A DNA stretch of 64,000 nucleotides, from assembly GCA_947627295.1 (NCBI GenBank), contig CANQVJ010000003.1:1-64000 (forward strand). Direction: 5' to 3'. Made by a program: the position numbers and the translations under genes. This DNA comes from an uncultured Clostridia bacterium (lineage in GTDB: Bacteria > Bacillota > Clostridia > TANB77 > CAG-508). Of this stretch, positions 18,134 through 27,964 are shown in pieces; position 1 is the stretch's first letter, and each line of letters starts with the position of its first letter. The notes under the pieces are model-generated. The model was not told the origin of the DNA and did not search any database. It saw only the letters and a list, made by a program, of their open reading frames with translations.

Positions 18134-18835
18134 TGCTCTATCAATATCTTCTAAACTAGCATCTGGAACATTTTCTAATTCATATTTTAAATGCATTTCT
18201 TCCCACTTATATTTTCCCATACTATGGTAGGGAAGAAGTTCCACTTTTTGAACAGTTTTTAAACTATTAATGAACTCTTTAAGTTTGAGTAAATCAGCTT
18301 CTTCGTCTGTGTATCCAGGAATTAAAACCTGGCGAATCCACATATTTATATTATTATCACTTAAATATCTTGCAAATGCTAATTCATTTTTATTTGAAAA
18401 TCCGCACAAGCTTTTTGCACTTTTCATCATCAATATGCTTAATATCCAAAAGTACTAAATCAGTCAAACTAAGAAGTTCCTTAATATCATTAGTTAACCC
18501 AACCATACCAGAAGTATCTATACAAGTATGGATATTTCTCTTTTTTAGTTCTTTGAAAAATTCTATCAAGAATTTAACTTGTAAAAGTGGTTCTCCGCCA
18601 GTTACAGTTACTCCTCCGGTTTGGCATAATATAATTTTTGTATTTTTCTACTTGTTGTAAAATACTTTCAAGTGAACGCATAGTTCCACCCTTTAAATTC
18701 CAAGTATCTCTATTGTGGCAATATTTACATTGTAAATTACATCCTTGCAAAAACAATATAAATCGAATGCCGCGGACCGTCTACTGTACCAAAGGATTCT
18801 ACTGAGTGAACTCTAGCTTCAATTTTTTGCTCCAT
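18113..18835 (-). CDS. pflA: Pyruvate formate-lyase activating enzyme (needs three CGG +1 shifts)
   Basis: With three skipped bases the gene encodes 239 residues, the normal PflA length. This radical-SAM enzyme installs the glycyl radical on PflB under anaerobic conditions. It starts [24 protein letters not shown], split here at the first site between VDGP and GIR. The iron-sulfur motif CNLQCKYC follows (CxxxCxxC), then [11 protein letters not shown] and [13 protein letters not shown] at 18770, 18616 and 18402 each restores a glycine when its C is skipped. Every zero-frame product is short and inactive. The ATG is at 18835, 13 bases after pflB in the same direction. Needing three events implies that each is efficient. 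Confidence 0.92.
18402..18404 (-). other. CGG +1 recoding site 3 (pflA)
   Basis: In-frame GTG CGG A. Skipping C gives GGA in [11 protein letters not shown]; the zero frame stops four codons on. Confidence 0.88.
18616..18618 (-). other. CGG +1 recoding site 2 (pflA)
   Basis: In-frame AAC CGG A. Skipping C gives GGA, the first glycine of [11 protein letters not shown]. Confidence 0.92.
18770..18772 (-). other. CGG +1 recoding site 1 (pflA)
   Basis: In-frame CCG CGG C at codon 22. Skipping C gives GGC in the conserved DGPGIR. Confidence 0.92.
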
Positions 18836-18848
18836 TTAAATGCTCCTT

Positions 18849-21086
18849 TTATATTTTTTCATGAATTGTACGATTAATAACATCAAGTTGTTGTTCACGA
18901 GTAAGTTTTGTAAATTTAACTGCATATCCAGAAACACGAACTGTAAGTTGAGGATATTTTTCAGGATGTTCCATTGCATCTTCTAATAATTTTCTATCAA
19001 AAACATTTACATTAATGTGATGTGCAGTTTGTTTGAAATATCCGTCCAACATATTAACAAGATTATCAATTTTTGCATCATCTGTTTTTCCAAGTGTGTT
19101 AGGTGTTATAGCAAAAGTAAATGAAATACCATCTGAAGCATAATCAAAAGGTAGTTTTGCAATTGAATTCATAACTGCTAATGCTCCATTAACATCCCTT
19201 CCATGAAGAGGGTTTGCACCAGGTCCAAAAGGTTCTCCTTTTGCTCTACCGTCAGGTGTGCTACCAGTAGCTTTTCCATAAACAACATTTGAAGTAATTG
19301 TTAAAATAGAAAGCGAATGATCTGCATTTCTATATGTTTGATGCTTTTTCAACTTTGTGAAAAATGTTTTTACAAGGCTAGTTGCTATTTCGTCAACTCT
19401 TTCATCATCATTACCGAATTTAGGGAAATCTCCCTCAACTTTATAATCAATAGCAAGACCAGTTTCATCTCTAATAACTTTTACTTTTGCATATTTAATA
19501 GCTGAAAGTGAATCTGCTACTACAGAAAGACCTGCTATTCCACAAGCCATAGTGCGATAAATTTGTTTATCATGTAAAGCCATTTCAATAGCTTCATAAG
19601 AATATTTGTCATGCATGTAGTGAATTGCATTTAATGCTTTAATATATATTTTTGCAACATAATCCATCATAACATCAAAGCGTTCCATAACTTCGTCATA
19701 GTTTAAATATTCAGATGTTATAGGTAGATATTTTGGTGCAACTTGCTTTCCAGAAATTTCATCCCTACCGCCATTAATTGCATATAATAGAGTTTTAGCA
19801 AGGTTTGCTCTAGCACCAAAGAATTGCATTTGTTTACCAATTTTCATAGGAGATACACAGCATGCAATACCATAATCGTCTCCCAAAGTTACTCTCATTA
19901 AATCATCATTTTCATATTGAATTGAAGATGTATTAATAGAAGTTTTTGCTACAAAGTTTTTAAATGGTCTAGGTAATCTTTCAGACCATAAAATAGTTAG
20001 GTTTGGTTCTGGTGCAGGTCCTAAGTTAGAAAGGGTGTGTAAAACTCTAAATGAATTTTTAGTAACTAGAGTTCTTCCGTCAATTCCCATACCACCAATG
20101 CTTTCAGTTACCCAAACAGGGTCTCCACTAAATAATTCATTATATTCAGGAGTTCTTAAAAAGCGAACCAATCTTAATTTCATAACAAAATGGTCCATAA
20201 TTTCTTGAGCTTCTTCCTCAGTAATTGTTCCATTTTTTAAATCATTTTCAAAATAAATATCTAAAAATGTAGAAGTTCTACCAAGACTCATAGCTGCACC
20301 ATTTTGATCTTTAATTGCAGCTAAGTAACCAAAGTATAACCATTGCACAGCTTCTTTTGCTGTAGAAGCTGGTTCAGAAATATCAAAACCATATTTTGAA
20401 GCCATTGTTTTTAAAGCGCCTAAAGCATTTATTTGTTCAGAAATTTCTTCTCTTGCTCTAATAATTTCTTCAGTGAAATTATCAGCATCTAATTCTTCAA
20501 GTTCCTCTCTTTTCTTAGCAATTAAAGCATCTACACCATAAAGAGCAACTCTTCTATAATCACCAATAATTCTACCACGACCGTAACCGTCAGGTAAACC
20601 TGTTAAAAGATGTGAAGACCTTGCAGCGCGTACATCAGGAGTATATACACTGAAAACGCCGTCATTATGAGTTTTTCTATATTTATGAAAAATTTCATCA
20701 ATTTCCGGATCAACATGTCTATCATATGCTTCACATGATTTTTCAACTATACGAATTCCACCAAATGGCATAATTGCTCTTTTTAAAGGAGCATCTGTTT
20801 GAAGACCAACTATATCTTCTAAATCTTTATCAATATATCCGGGTGCATGACTTGCTACAGTTGAAACAGTTTTTGTATCAATATCTAAAACCGAACCCTT
20901 AGATTTTGATTCCTTATCATATAAATCTAAAACCTCGTTCCAAAGTTTTTCAGTCTTTTTTGTTGTGCCACATAAAAAACTATCATCACCAGTATATGGA
21001 GTGTAGTTTCTTTGAATAAAATCTCTTACATTAATTTCTTCTGTCCAATCACCTTTGTTAAAATCTTTCCATTGTTTAAAATCCAT
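18849..21086 (-). CDS. pflB: Formate C-acetyltransferase (pyruvate formate-lyase)
   Basis: The 745-residue glycyl-radical enzyme converts pyruvate and CoA to acetyl-CoA and formate. Near the C-terminus [18 protein letters not shown] carries the radical glycine; the adjacent active-site cysteines are in [21 protein letters not shown]. It opens with the conserved [21 protein letters not shown], split here only for reading. The downstream activase gene pflA is on the same strand, 13 bases away, giving a pflB-pflA operon. It contains no in-frame CGG. Together with adhE it indicates mixed-acid fermentation. Confidence 0.97.
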   Translation of the reverse strand: MDFKQWKDFNKGDWTEEINVRDFIQRNYTPYTGDDSFLCGTTKKTEKLWNEVLDLYDKESKSKGSVLDIDTKTVSTVASHAPGYIDKDLEDIVGLQTDAPLKRAIMPFGGIRIVEKSCEAYDRHVDPEIDEIFHKYRKTHNDGVFSVYTPDVRAARSSHLLTGLPDGYGRGRIIGDYRRVALYGVDALIAKKREELEELDADNFTEEIIRAREEISEQINALGALKTMASKYGFDISEPASTAKEAVQWLYFGYLAAIKDQNGAAMSLGRTSTFLDIYFENDLKNGTITEEEAQEIMDHFVMKLRLVRFLRTPEYNELFSGDPVWVTESIGGMGIDGRTLVTKNSFRVLHTLSNLGPAPEPNLTILWSERLPRPFKNFVAKTSINTSSIQYENDDLMRVTLGDDYGIACCVSPMKIGKQMQFFGARANLAKTLLYAINGGRDEISGKQVAPKYLPITSEYLNYDEVMERFDVMMDYVAKIYIKALNAIHYMHDKYSYEAIEMALHDKQIYRTMACGIAGLSVVADSLSAIKYAKVKVIRDETGLAIDYKVEGDFPKFGNDDERVDEIATSLVKTFFTKLKKHQTYRNADHSLSILTITSNVVYGKATGSTPDGRAKGEPFGPGANPLHGRDVNGALAVMNSIAKLPFDYASDGISFTFAITPNTLGKTDDAKIDNLVNMLDGYFKQTAHHINVNVFDRKLLEDAMEHPEKYPQLTVRVSGYAVKFTKLTREQQLDVINRTIHEKI

Positions 21087-21201
21087 TTTTCAATCCTCCA
21101 TATTTTATTATTACCTAAAATATCATATCATATTCTTAAAACAAAAACAAGTGTTTTTCAAAAAAAAGAAATGTTGACATAGAATCGTCAACACCCATAA
21201 A

Positions 21202-21542
21202 TTAATCTTTTTCATTTTGAGAAGCAACAATAGTTTTTGCAATATTATATATCATTTTTTGATTCTCTGGAGTACATTTATCTAAAAGTTCTTTAAATTC
21301 ATCATCAAGATATTTTTTAGAATAACTTGAAACTCCATTTAATATATATCCTTCAGAAACATCTAATAGAGCACAAATTTGAGTTAATCTTTTTAAATTA
21401 ACATGTGAACTACCGACGCTCAATTCTACTTAAAAATGCAACAGAAAGGTCTAATTTTTCAGCTAACTCTTCTTGTGTTAAATTTTTAGACAATCTGGCC
21501 TTTTTTAATCTTGCTCCAATTATGCTATAGTCAACCGACATT
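21202..21542 (-). CDS. XRE-family HTH regulator (one CGG +1 shift plus one non-CGG frame break)
   Basis: The reconstructed protein is 112 residues: MSVDYSIIGARLKKARLSKN, LTQEELAEKLDLSVAFLSRIERG, SSHVNLKRLTQICALLDVSEGY. It is a standard Cro/CI DNA-binding domain followed by a 40-residue acidic tail. Two +1 corrections are needed. One is at CGG (21413-21415), giving the usual SRIERG glycine. The other lies near 21481-21484, inside an A5-T4 run with no CGG; it could be a sequencing error, a real mutation or another recoding event. The ATG at 21542 follows a GGGGG site. Target genes are unknown. Confidence 0.7.
21413..21415 (-). other. CGG +1 recoding site (XRE regulator)
   Basis: In-frame CGT CGG TAG. 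Skipping C gives GGT in SRIERGSSH; the zero frame stops immediately. Confidence 0.82.
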
Positions 21543-21767
21543 TATGTTTCCCCCTAAAAGAAATTTTACTTATAGATATAAGTAAGCTGTATAAAATATA
21601 GCATTAAAAGATAAAACTTTACAGAAACATATAAGTAAAATTAAACACTGAAATCTAATCATAAAAAATGAATTTTTTGTGAACGCTACAAAAATTTGGG
21701 AGAAAATGTTGCAAAAAAAGCATTTTTTTGTTATACTTATATCACTAAGTTTTAGGAGTGAAAAATT

Positions 21768-23210
21768 TTGGGAAATAAAAAAGGTAAAAGAGCGGCAGAA
21801 ACAAAGAAAGACAGGAAGAGAAATAGAAAAGAAGAAGAAAAAAGAAGAAAGAAAAATGAAAAGCTAAACAACAAAAAGGAAAAGAAGCAAAAAGAGAAGA
21901 AAGAAAGAATTTGGCCAAAAATATTAATAATAATTCTATTATTGTTAGCTATTGTTGGTGGAGTAGTATTTGCATACAGAATATATGAAAATGGTGGGGG
22001 AATGCAAGGAATACTTGCAGCAGCAATGGGGCATGATAAAGATACTAAAAAGAACTTGCCAGAATTTAGATGTTTACTTATGGGAATTAGTACAGATTTA
22101 AGTTCTAAACTTACAGATACAATAATAGTTGCTTCATATAATCCTAACACTCAAGAGGCAAGGATGCTTTCAATTCCAAGAGATACTTTTGTTGGAAAAA
22201 ATGAAAAGAAGGCAACTGGTAGTGATAAAATAAATGCTTTATATTCAGTAAAAAAAGGTCCAGAGGGAACTCTAGAAGCAGTTAATGATATTACAGGATT
22301 AGATATTAAATATTATGCAGTAGTTGAAACAGAAGCATTAATAAAATTAGTAGATGCAATTGGCCCAGTTACTTTCAATGTTCCAATCAACATGAAGTAT
22401 GATGATCCAACTCAGAACCTACACATAAATTTACAAGCTGGAGAACAAGAAATTGATGGTGATAAGGCTGAACAACTACTTCGTTTCAGACATAATAACG
22501 ACGGTTCTAGTTACCCTTCAGAATATGGAGATAATGATATTGGTAGAATGAGAACACAAAGAGAATTTATTTCTGAAACAATGAGGCAAACATTAAAAGT
22601 AAGCAATATATTCAAGTTAGGTCAAATATTAGACATTGCAAAAGAATCAATTGAAACAAATATTGATTTTAATGCAGCAAAAGATTATATACCATATTTA
22701 GTAGAGTTTAGTACAGATAATTTAACAAGTGATAATTTACCAGGAACTCCTGCAATGATAAACGAATTATGGTTCTACAAAGTTAATAAAACTGAAGCAC
22801 AAAAATTAATAGATAGATTATTTAACAATGTAGTAGAAACAAGCTCACCAAGTGGAAACACTACAAATACTGCAGGGGCAACCAAAACTAAAGAACAAAT
22901 AAAAATTTCAGTTATTGATGCAACTGGTGGAAATACAGAAAAATTTGAATCAGCTATTCAAAAATTAGAAGCAGCAGGATTTAGTGTTACCAAACAAGCT
23001 GAAACAAAATCAAAGTCAACATCTAAAAAGAAACAGCAAACTACAACAACAAAAACCACTTCAAGAACAGTTATAACAAATCAAAAATATGTTGACGGAA
23101 GCATAGTTGAAGAAGTTAAAAACACTTTAGGTGTTGGAGATATTTCAAACAATTCATCAAGTTCTTCTGAGGCAGATTTAAGTATTACAATCGGAACAGA
23201 TTTTAATTAA
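21768..23210 (+). CDS. LytR-CpsA-Psr (LCP) family cell-wall polymer ligase
   Basis: The 480-residue protein has a highly basic cytoplasmic start (about 45 residues, KKGKRAAETKKDRKRNRKEE), one membrane helix (about 48-68) and an extracellular LCP domain with LTDTIIVASYNP, MLSIPRDTFVG and LRFRHNNDG. A C-terminal LytR_C-like domain (IKISVIDATGGNTEKFESAI) and a Ser-rich tail complete it. LCP enzymes transfer lipid-linked polymers onto peptidoglycan; the substrate here is unknown. TTG at 21768 is the start, with TTTAGGAG upstream. Monocistronic. Confidence 0.9.
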   Translation: MGNKKGKRAAETKKDRKRNRKEEEKRRKKNEKLNNKKEKKQKEKKERIWPKILIIILLLLAIVGGVVFAYRIYENGGGMQGILAAAMGHDKDTKKNLPEFRCLLMGISTDLSSKLTDTIIVASYNPNTQEARMLSIPRDTFVGKNEKKATGSDKINALYSVKKGPEGTLEAVNDITGLDIKYYAVVETEALIKLVDAIGPVTFNVPINMKYDDPTQNLHINLQAGEQEIDGDKAEQLLRFRHNNDGSSYPSEYGDNDIGRMRTQREFISETMRQTLKVSNIFKLGQILDIAKESIETNIDFNAAKDYIPYLVEFSTDNLTSDNLPGTPAMINELWFYKVNKTEAQKLIDRLFNNVVETSSPSGNTTNTAGATKTKEQIKISVIDATGGNTEKFESAIQKLEAAGFSVTKQAETKSKSTSKKKQQTTTTKTTSRTVITNQKYVDGSIVEEVKNTLGVGDISNNSSSSSEADLSITIGTDFN

Positions 23211-24480
23211 ATAAAAACGGGCGCATAATTATTTGCGTCCGCTTTTTATGTTTAAATAATAATATTATAATTCCAAGTAATGCAATAATAAGAAGTCCAA
23301 TTCCTACTTTAAAAAGTATTTCTTCTAATTTTGACTTTTCAACAGAATGTGTTGCAACAAGTTTTGTTGTATAGCTAACACCATTTACATTATAGGTAGC
23401 TTCTCCAAGTTCGGTACCTTCTGTTATAGGAGCAGCAATGGAATCATATAAATTTATTTGAGGCTCTATATTACTTAAATTATCATCTGTATTTGTAAAA
23501 ACTGGCACATCTTCTATAACAGCAAGTGGTAGCTCCTTAGTTTCAGATGTTCCTTTTGGAACAGTAATTGTTTTTAGAATATCGTTTTGTTTGCAAATAT
23601 TATCTATTTTATAATTATCAAATCCATAATTAAAAATATCTTTTGTTTCAATAAACCTAGCACTGTAGCCGTCCTCAGTTTTTCCTGCACCTAAAATTAC
23701 ACATGTAAGTTCAAGATTATCTTTTTTACTAACAGAAACTAAACAATTTTGTGCTTCAGTAGTAAATCCAGTTTTTCCAGCAATGGCATATGGGTAATAA
23801 TAATTGCTTTTTTTATCAGAATTATTAGGTATCAATATTTCCACTGTTGTTTTAAAATCTCTTTGAGGTGAGAACTGTGTTGCTGGAAGCGAACACTCCC
23901 TCAAACTCGACAATTTTTTAAATGTAGGATTTTTCATACAGTATTGCATTATTGTAGATAAATCCCTTGCAGTAGTATAATGGTCATCATCATGTTTTCC
24001 ACTTGGATTAACAAAATGTGTATTCTTACAACCTATTTCTGTTGCCTTTGTATTCATCATACTTGCAAAGCTTTCTATAGAGCCACCTACATGTTCTCCT
24101 AAAACATTTGCAGCATCATTTGCAGAATGAACCATTAAGACCTGTAACAGTTGTTCAACTGTAAGAGTTTCACCTACTTTTATATCACCTATTGAATAAC
24201 CACTAGGAACAGTCATAATTGCATCATAGCTGGCGGTTGCTTCGTCGCTTAAATTGCAATTTTCAATAGCTAAAATAGCTGTCATAATTTTTGTAGTGCT
24301 TGCAGGAAACATTTTTTGATCTACATTTTTTTCATAAATAACTGTTCCTGTATAATCATCAACCAGTATTGCTGCTGGCGAAGTTATCTCCGGTGCTGGC
24401 GTATTAGCAAATACATTTGGTATGAATAAAAAACTTAAAATTATAAATATTATAAGTATTAGTACATTTTTTTGTTTCAT
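23203..24480 (-). CDS. D-alanyl-D-alanine carboxypeptidase (DacF/PBP5 type), S11 family
   Basis: About 416-425 residues: signal peptide (residues 1-25), S11 penicillin-binding domain with SxxK in ASTTKIMTAI, SxN in HSANDAANVLGE and KTG in IAGKTGFTTEA, a PBP5-like C-terminal beta domain, and a C-terminal membrane helix (LLIIALLGIIILLF). It trims D-Ala from peptidoglycan stem peptides. An in-frame CGG lies 12 codons before the end (23239-23241). Read normally the gene overlaps lytR's stop and runs through the terminator hairpin; a +1 shift ends it at 23229 as FKHKKGRK. The shifted end is tidier and is preferred by inference. Confidence 0.88.
   Translation of the reverse strand: MKQKNVLILIIFIILSFLFIPNVFANTPAPEITSPAAILVDDYTGTVIYEKNVDQKMFPASTTKIMTAILAIENCNLSDEATASYDAIMTVPSGYSIGDIKVGETLTVEQLLQVLMVHSANDAANVLGEHVGGSIESFASMMNTKATEIGCKNTHFVNPSGKHDDDHYTTARDLSTIMQYCMKNPTFKKLSSLRECSLPATQFSPQRDFKTTVEILIPNNSDKKSNYYYPYAIAGKTGFTTEAQNCLVSVSKKDNLELTCVILGAGKTEDGYSARFIETKDIFNYGFDNYKIDNICKQNDILKTITVPKGTSETKELPLAVIEDVPVFTNTDDNLSNIEPQINLYDSIAAPITEGTELGEATYNVNGVSYTTKLVATHSVEKSKLEEILFKVGIGLLIIALLGIIILLFKHKKRTQIIMRPFLFN
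23213..23246 (+). terminator. Terminator of the LCP-family gene
   Basis: CGGGCGCA and TGCGTCCG form an eight-base stem with one G-U pair, followed by CTTTTT. Confidence 0.75.
23239..23241 (-). other. CGG near the 3' end of the carboxypeptidase gene (probable recoding site)
   Basis: AAG CGG A. Skipping C gives Gly-Arg-Lys-stop in the terminator loop and removes an eight-base overlap with the LCP gene. Confidence 0.55.
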
Positions 24481-24572
24481 TTGAATCTCTCCCGAAAAAT
24501 AATTACAACAATAATATAATATATCATTTTTTATTAAATTTCAACAAAAAATTAAAAAAAGGATGTGATAAA

Positions 24573-25211
24573 ATGCAGAATTTTAGTAAAAACCAAAAAA
24601 TAGCTATAGGGCTAGTTATAGCTGTTATATCTATTATCTTAATAAACTATGTTTATTCAAAAGAAACTTCTAAAATCGAACCGAACGAGGAAATAACTAC
24701 TGCTCAAGAAGATGCAAAAGAAGAGCAAGAAAAAGAGGAACAAGAGCCAAAAGAAATTGTTGTACATATTGCAGGAGCTGTAAATACAGAAGGAATAATA
24801 TTTTTACAAGAAGGAGATAGGGTAAATGCAGCAATAGATAAAGCTGGAGGAGCCACAGAAGAAGCGGATATGTCAAAAGTTAATTTAGCATATGAAGTAG
24901 AAGACGGAATGAAAATCTATATTCCAAAAAAGGGAGAGCAGGTAGAAGAGGAAAATCAAGAATATTTGATACAGGAAAATACTTCAACAGTAGAAGAAAA
25001 ATCTAAAGAACAAAAAACGCAAAAAGTTAATATCAATAAAGCAGATTCAAAAGAATTAGAAACATTACCAGGAATAGGTGAATCAACAGCTGCAAAAATA
25101 ATAAAACATAGGGAAGAAAACGGAAAATTTAAATCCATTGAAAATATAAAAGATGTTTCCGGAATTGGTGATGCAAAATTTGATTCTATAAAAGATTTGA
25201 TTACTGTTTAA
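24573..25211 (+). CDS. comEA: ComEA-like DNA-binding competence protein
   Basis: The 212-residue protein has one N-terminal membrane helix (KIAIGLVIAVISIILINYVYS), an acidic Glu-rich linker, an SLBB domain (VVHIAGAVNTEGIIFLQEGDR split by function, about residues 63-115) and a C-terminal tandem helix-hairpin-helix with ADSKELETLPGIGESTAAKI. ComEA binds incoming DNA at the cell surface during natural transformation. No comEB or comEC is adjacent. The ATG follows AAAGGATG. It is followed 46 bases later by the CorC/HlyC-like gene on the same strand. Confidence 0.88.
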   Translation: MQNFSKNQKIAIGLVIAVISIILINYVYSKETSKIEPNEEITTAQEDAKEEQEKEEQEPKEIVVHIAGAVNTEGIIFLQEGDRVNAAIDKAGGATEEADMSKVNLAYEVEDGMKIYIPKKGEQVEEENQEYLIQENTSTVEEKSKEQKTQKVNINKADSKELETLPGIGESTAAKIIKHREENGKFKSIENIKDVSGIGDAKFDSIKDLITV

Positions 25212-25257
25212 ATTAATGATATAATTAGGTTGAAATACAAAAAAGGAGAAAATTATA

Positions 25258-26326
25258 TTGGGTAGAGTAATATTATTAATATTGTTAATTGCACTAAATG
25301 GTGTGTTTTCAGCATCGGAACTCGCATTTTTATCTGTAAACAAATACAAATTAAAAGAAGAAGTAAAAAAAGGAAATAGGAAAGCCAAGAAAATTGAAAA
25401 ATTAGTTAATGAACCAAGTAAGTTTTTAGCAACTATTCAAATTGGTATAACTTTGGCAGGATTCTTAGCAAGTGCGTTTGCGGCAGAATCATTTGCAGAA
25501 AGTATAGTACAAACTCCTATATTTGCAACTGTTAATTATAGCATAGCTAAACCACTTGTAGTAGTTTTAGTAACAATAATACTTTCATATTTTACATTGA
25601 TTTTTGGAGAATTAGTTCCTAAAAGATTAGCACTAGCATACCCAGATAAAATTGCATATGCAACAGTAATATTAATTAGTGACTTAAGTGAAATATTTAC
25701 TCCATTTGTATGGATTTTAACAAAAACAACAAATGTGGTTTCAAAATTATTGGGAATAAAATCAGAACAAGAAGAAAAAATCACTGAAGAAGAAATAAAG
25801 AAAATAATAATAACACGGAAGAGAAGAAGGAGCAATTGAATCAGGAGAAAAGAAATTAATTTTCAATGTTTTTGAATTTAATGATACACCTGTAAAAAAG
25901 GCAATGACGCGCAAAAACAAAATGATAATGGTAGACATTGAAGCAACCAAAAAAGAAATATTAAAAATTGTAAAAGCTAGCAAATATACTAGAATACCAG
26001 TATATAAAGGTGATAAAGATAATGTTATAGGAATAATAAATATTAAGAACTTGTTATTACATTATTCAAAAAAATCAGAAATAAATTTACAAGAAATAAT
26101 GTATAGTCCAACTTTTGTAACACCAGAAGAAAAGTTAGATGATGTATTTCGTATGATGCAAAAATCTAGGCAAGCAATAGCAATTGTAAAAAAGGGTCAT
26201 GAAGTTGTAGGTTTGCTTACTTTAGAAGATGCAATAGAAGAAGTATTAGGAAATATTTATGACGAGTTTGATGAAAAAAGCGATAGAGAACGCCAAAAGA
26301 AAAATCAAAAAGCATCCGATGATTAG
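25258..26326 (+). CDS. CNNM/CorC-HlyC-like membrane protein with DUF21 and CBS domains (needs one CGG +1 shift)
   Basis: With one skipped base the protein is 355 residues. The DUF21 membrane domain (residues 1-180, NGVFSASELAFLSVNKYKL, FGELVPKRLAL) is followed by a CBS pair (ASKYTRIPVYKGDKDNVIGI, QAIAIVKKGHEVVGLLTLED). Relatives are implicated in divalent-cation or sodium transport. Codon 187 is CGG (25816-25818); skipping its C joins EEEIKKIII to GREEGAIESGEKK. The usual C-terminal transporter-associated (CorC) domain is missing: the protein ends in a charged tail soon after the CBS pair. TTG start with AAAGGAG upstream. Confidence 0.87.
25816..25818 (+). other. CGG +1 recoding site (CorC/HlyC-like)
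   Basis: In-frame ACA CGG A. Skipping C gives GGA and GREEGAIESGE; the zero frame stops after seven codons. Confidence 0.86.
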
Positions 26327-26337
26327 GATGCTTTTAA
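26306..26337. terminator. Bidirectional terminator between the CorC/HlyC-like and NUDIX genes
   Basis: AAAGCATCC-gatgatta-GGATGCTTT; the stem contains both stop codons. Confidence 0.8.
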
Positions 26338-26715
26338 ATCGCTTAATATTTTTTTAAGAAGATTTCTTGTATTATCAAATGTTAATATTTTTAGAGCGTC
26401 ATCAAAAGTTGCCCAACATAAATCAGAAAGTTCGCCTTCTTGTGGAACTTCTGTACCACCTAATTTTTTTCCTACAAAAAATACAACTTCTTTTTCAACT
26501 CCATTATTCATTATGTAATTGATAGTATATCTTTTATTCTTATCAACTTCAATATCTAAGTTTGTTTCTTCCTTAACTTCTCTTAGAGCTGTTTGGATTT
26601 CAGTTTCTCCTTCATCCATATGACCTTTTGGAAATGCCCAAAAACCTTCAGTTTGTTGTATTAGCAATACCTTGTTATTATCAAAAACTACACTTCCACA
26701 ACATTTTTCTCTCAT
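26323..26715 (-). CDS. NUDIX hydrolase
   Basis: A 130-residue single-domain protein with a complete NUDIX box, GHMDEGETEIQTALREVKEE (Gx5Ex7REUxEExGU, residues 36-56). It begins MREKCCGSVVFDNNKVLLIQ. It hydrolyses nucleoside diphosphate derivatives; the fold resembles diadenosine tetraphosphatases, but the substrate cannot be read from sequence. It overlaps the convergent neighbour by four bases. Confidence 0.9.
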   Translation of the reverse strand: MREKCCGSVVFDNNKVLLIQQTEGFWAFPKGHMDEGETEIQTALREVKEETNLDIEVDKNKRYTINYIMNNGVEKEVVFFVGKKLGGTEVPQEGELSDLCWATFDDALKILTFDNTRNLLKKILSDLKAS

Positions 26716-26771
26716 AATAAATCACCCTTTCCAAAATAAATAATATCACAAACTTAATTATATCATAAAAA

Positions 26772-27833
26772 TTACTGCAAGTAAACTCTATTAACTCTTT
26801 TTCCAATAGAACATATAACTTCATAAGAAATTGTATCTAAGTGATTTGCTATTTTTTCAATGTGATTATTATCTTTTATAATTGCAACTTTGTCGTGAAC
26901 CTTAACAGAATCATCAACTTTTACAAAGAGCATATCCATGCAAATATTGCCAACAATTTTATAAGGTTTATCATTTATATAAACATCTCTACCAGTATTT
27001 TTTCTAATGATTCCGTCTGCATAACCTATTGGAACAACTGCAATTTTTTCCTTACCTTTAACTTCATATGCACCAGAGTAGCCGACCGTTCCGTCCTCCA
27101 CTGTGTTGATTTGAATTACTTCACTATACAAACTAAAAGTAGATTTCAAAGGTAAATCAGAAACACTTGCAAGACCATACATTGCAATGCCAAGCCTACA
27201 ACCATTGCAATATGGAAGCTTTTCATACATTAGTGTTGCATCACTTGCATTTATATGAACAATAGGGATTTCATTTAATGGAATTGAAGATGTAAGTTCT
27301 TCAAAAGTTCTATATTGTTTCATAGTTACAGTTTTATTTAAAGGAGAGTGAATATGAGTATATATTCCTTCTAAAAATAAATTGCTATTTCTTATTTTTG
27401 AATAAGCTAAATCTATTTCTGATTTTTTATTTAGCCCAAGTCTATTCATACCAGTATTAATTTTTAAATGAACTTTTAAACCTTCATGAGGTAATTTAAG
27501 CAATTCTTCCAAATAATCAAAATTGCTAATAGTTATTGCAATATTGTTTTTTATGCACAAAGAAATTGCAGAAGTTGGAACAATTCCTAAACACAAAATT
27601 GGAATATTTTTTATTTCTTTTCTAATTTCAAGAGCTTCTTCTAAAGTGGCAGTAGCTAAGTAATTACAGCCACCATTAATAATTGCCTTAACTGTTTTTA
27701 TGCTATTATGACCATAACAATCTGCTTTAACTACACCAAAATAATACTCATATCCACCCGCTTTAGAAATAAGTTCTTTCACATTATATTCTATATTTTT
27801 TAGATTAATATTTGCATAAGTATTTCTATACAT
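26772..27833 (-). CDS. alr: Alanine racemase
   Basis: The 353-residue PLP enzyme interconverts L- and D-alanine for the cell wall. The PLP lysine is in GVVKADCYGHN (about residue 36); the second catalytic tyrosine is in GTVGYSGAYEVKG. The substrate loop IGYADGIIRKN and CMDMLFV match the family. It carries a short in-frame AT-rich upstream region. It could be the vegetative alr or a VanT-like relative; the ordinary length and lack of membrane domain favour alr. Confidence 0.93.
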   Translation of the reverse strand: MYRNTYANINLKNIEYNVKELISKAGGYEYYFGVVKADCYGHNSIKTVKAIINGGCNYLATATLEEALEIRKEIKNIPILCLGIVPTSAISLCIKNNIAITISNFDYLEELLKLPHEGLKVHLKINTGMNRLGLNKKSEIDLAYSKIRNSNLFLEGIYTHIHSPLNKTVTMKQYRTFEELTSSIPLNEIPIVHINASDATLMYEKLPYCNGCRLGIAMYGLASVSDLPLKSTFSLYSEVIQINTVEDGTVGYSGAYEVKGKEKIAVVPIGYADGIIRKNTGRDVYINDKPYKIVGNICMDMLFVKVDDSVKVHDKVAIIKDNNHIEKIANHLDTISYEVICSIGKRVNRVYLQ

Positions 27834-27898
27834 TTTATCAACTCCTTTATAATCTATGAATATTATATCATTGATAACTAAAAAATAACATAATTTTA

Positions 27899-27927
27899 TT
27901 GTATTTTTTGCAATTTTGTGATATAAT
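27899..27927 (+). promoter_or_regulatory. Promoter of the ktrB-like gene
   Basis: TTGTAT, 17-base spacer, TATAAT, about 38 bases before the start codon. Confidence 0.6.
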
Positions 27928-27964
27928 ATTGTGAGATTAAATTATTATAGTAAGAGGGGAAGCT

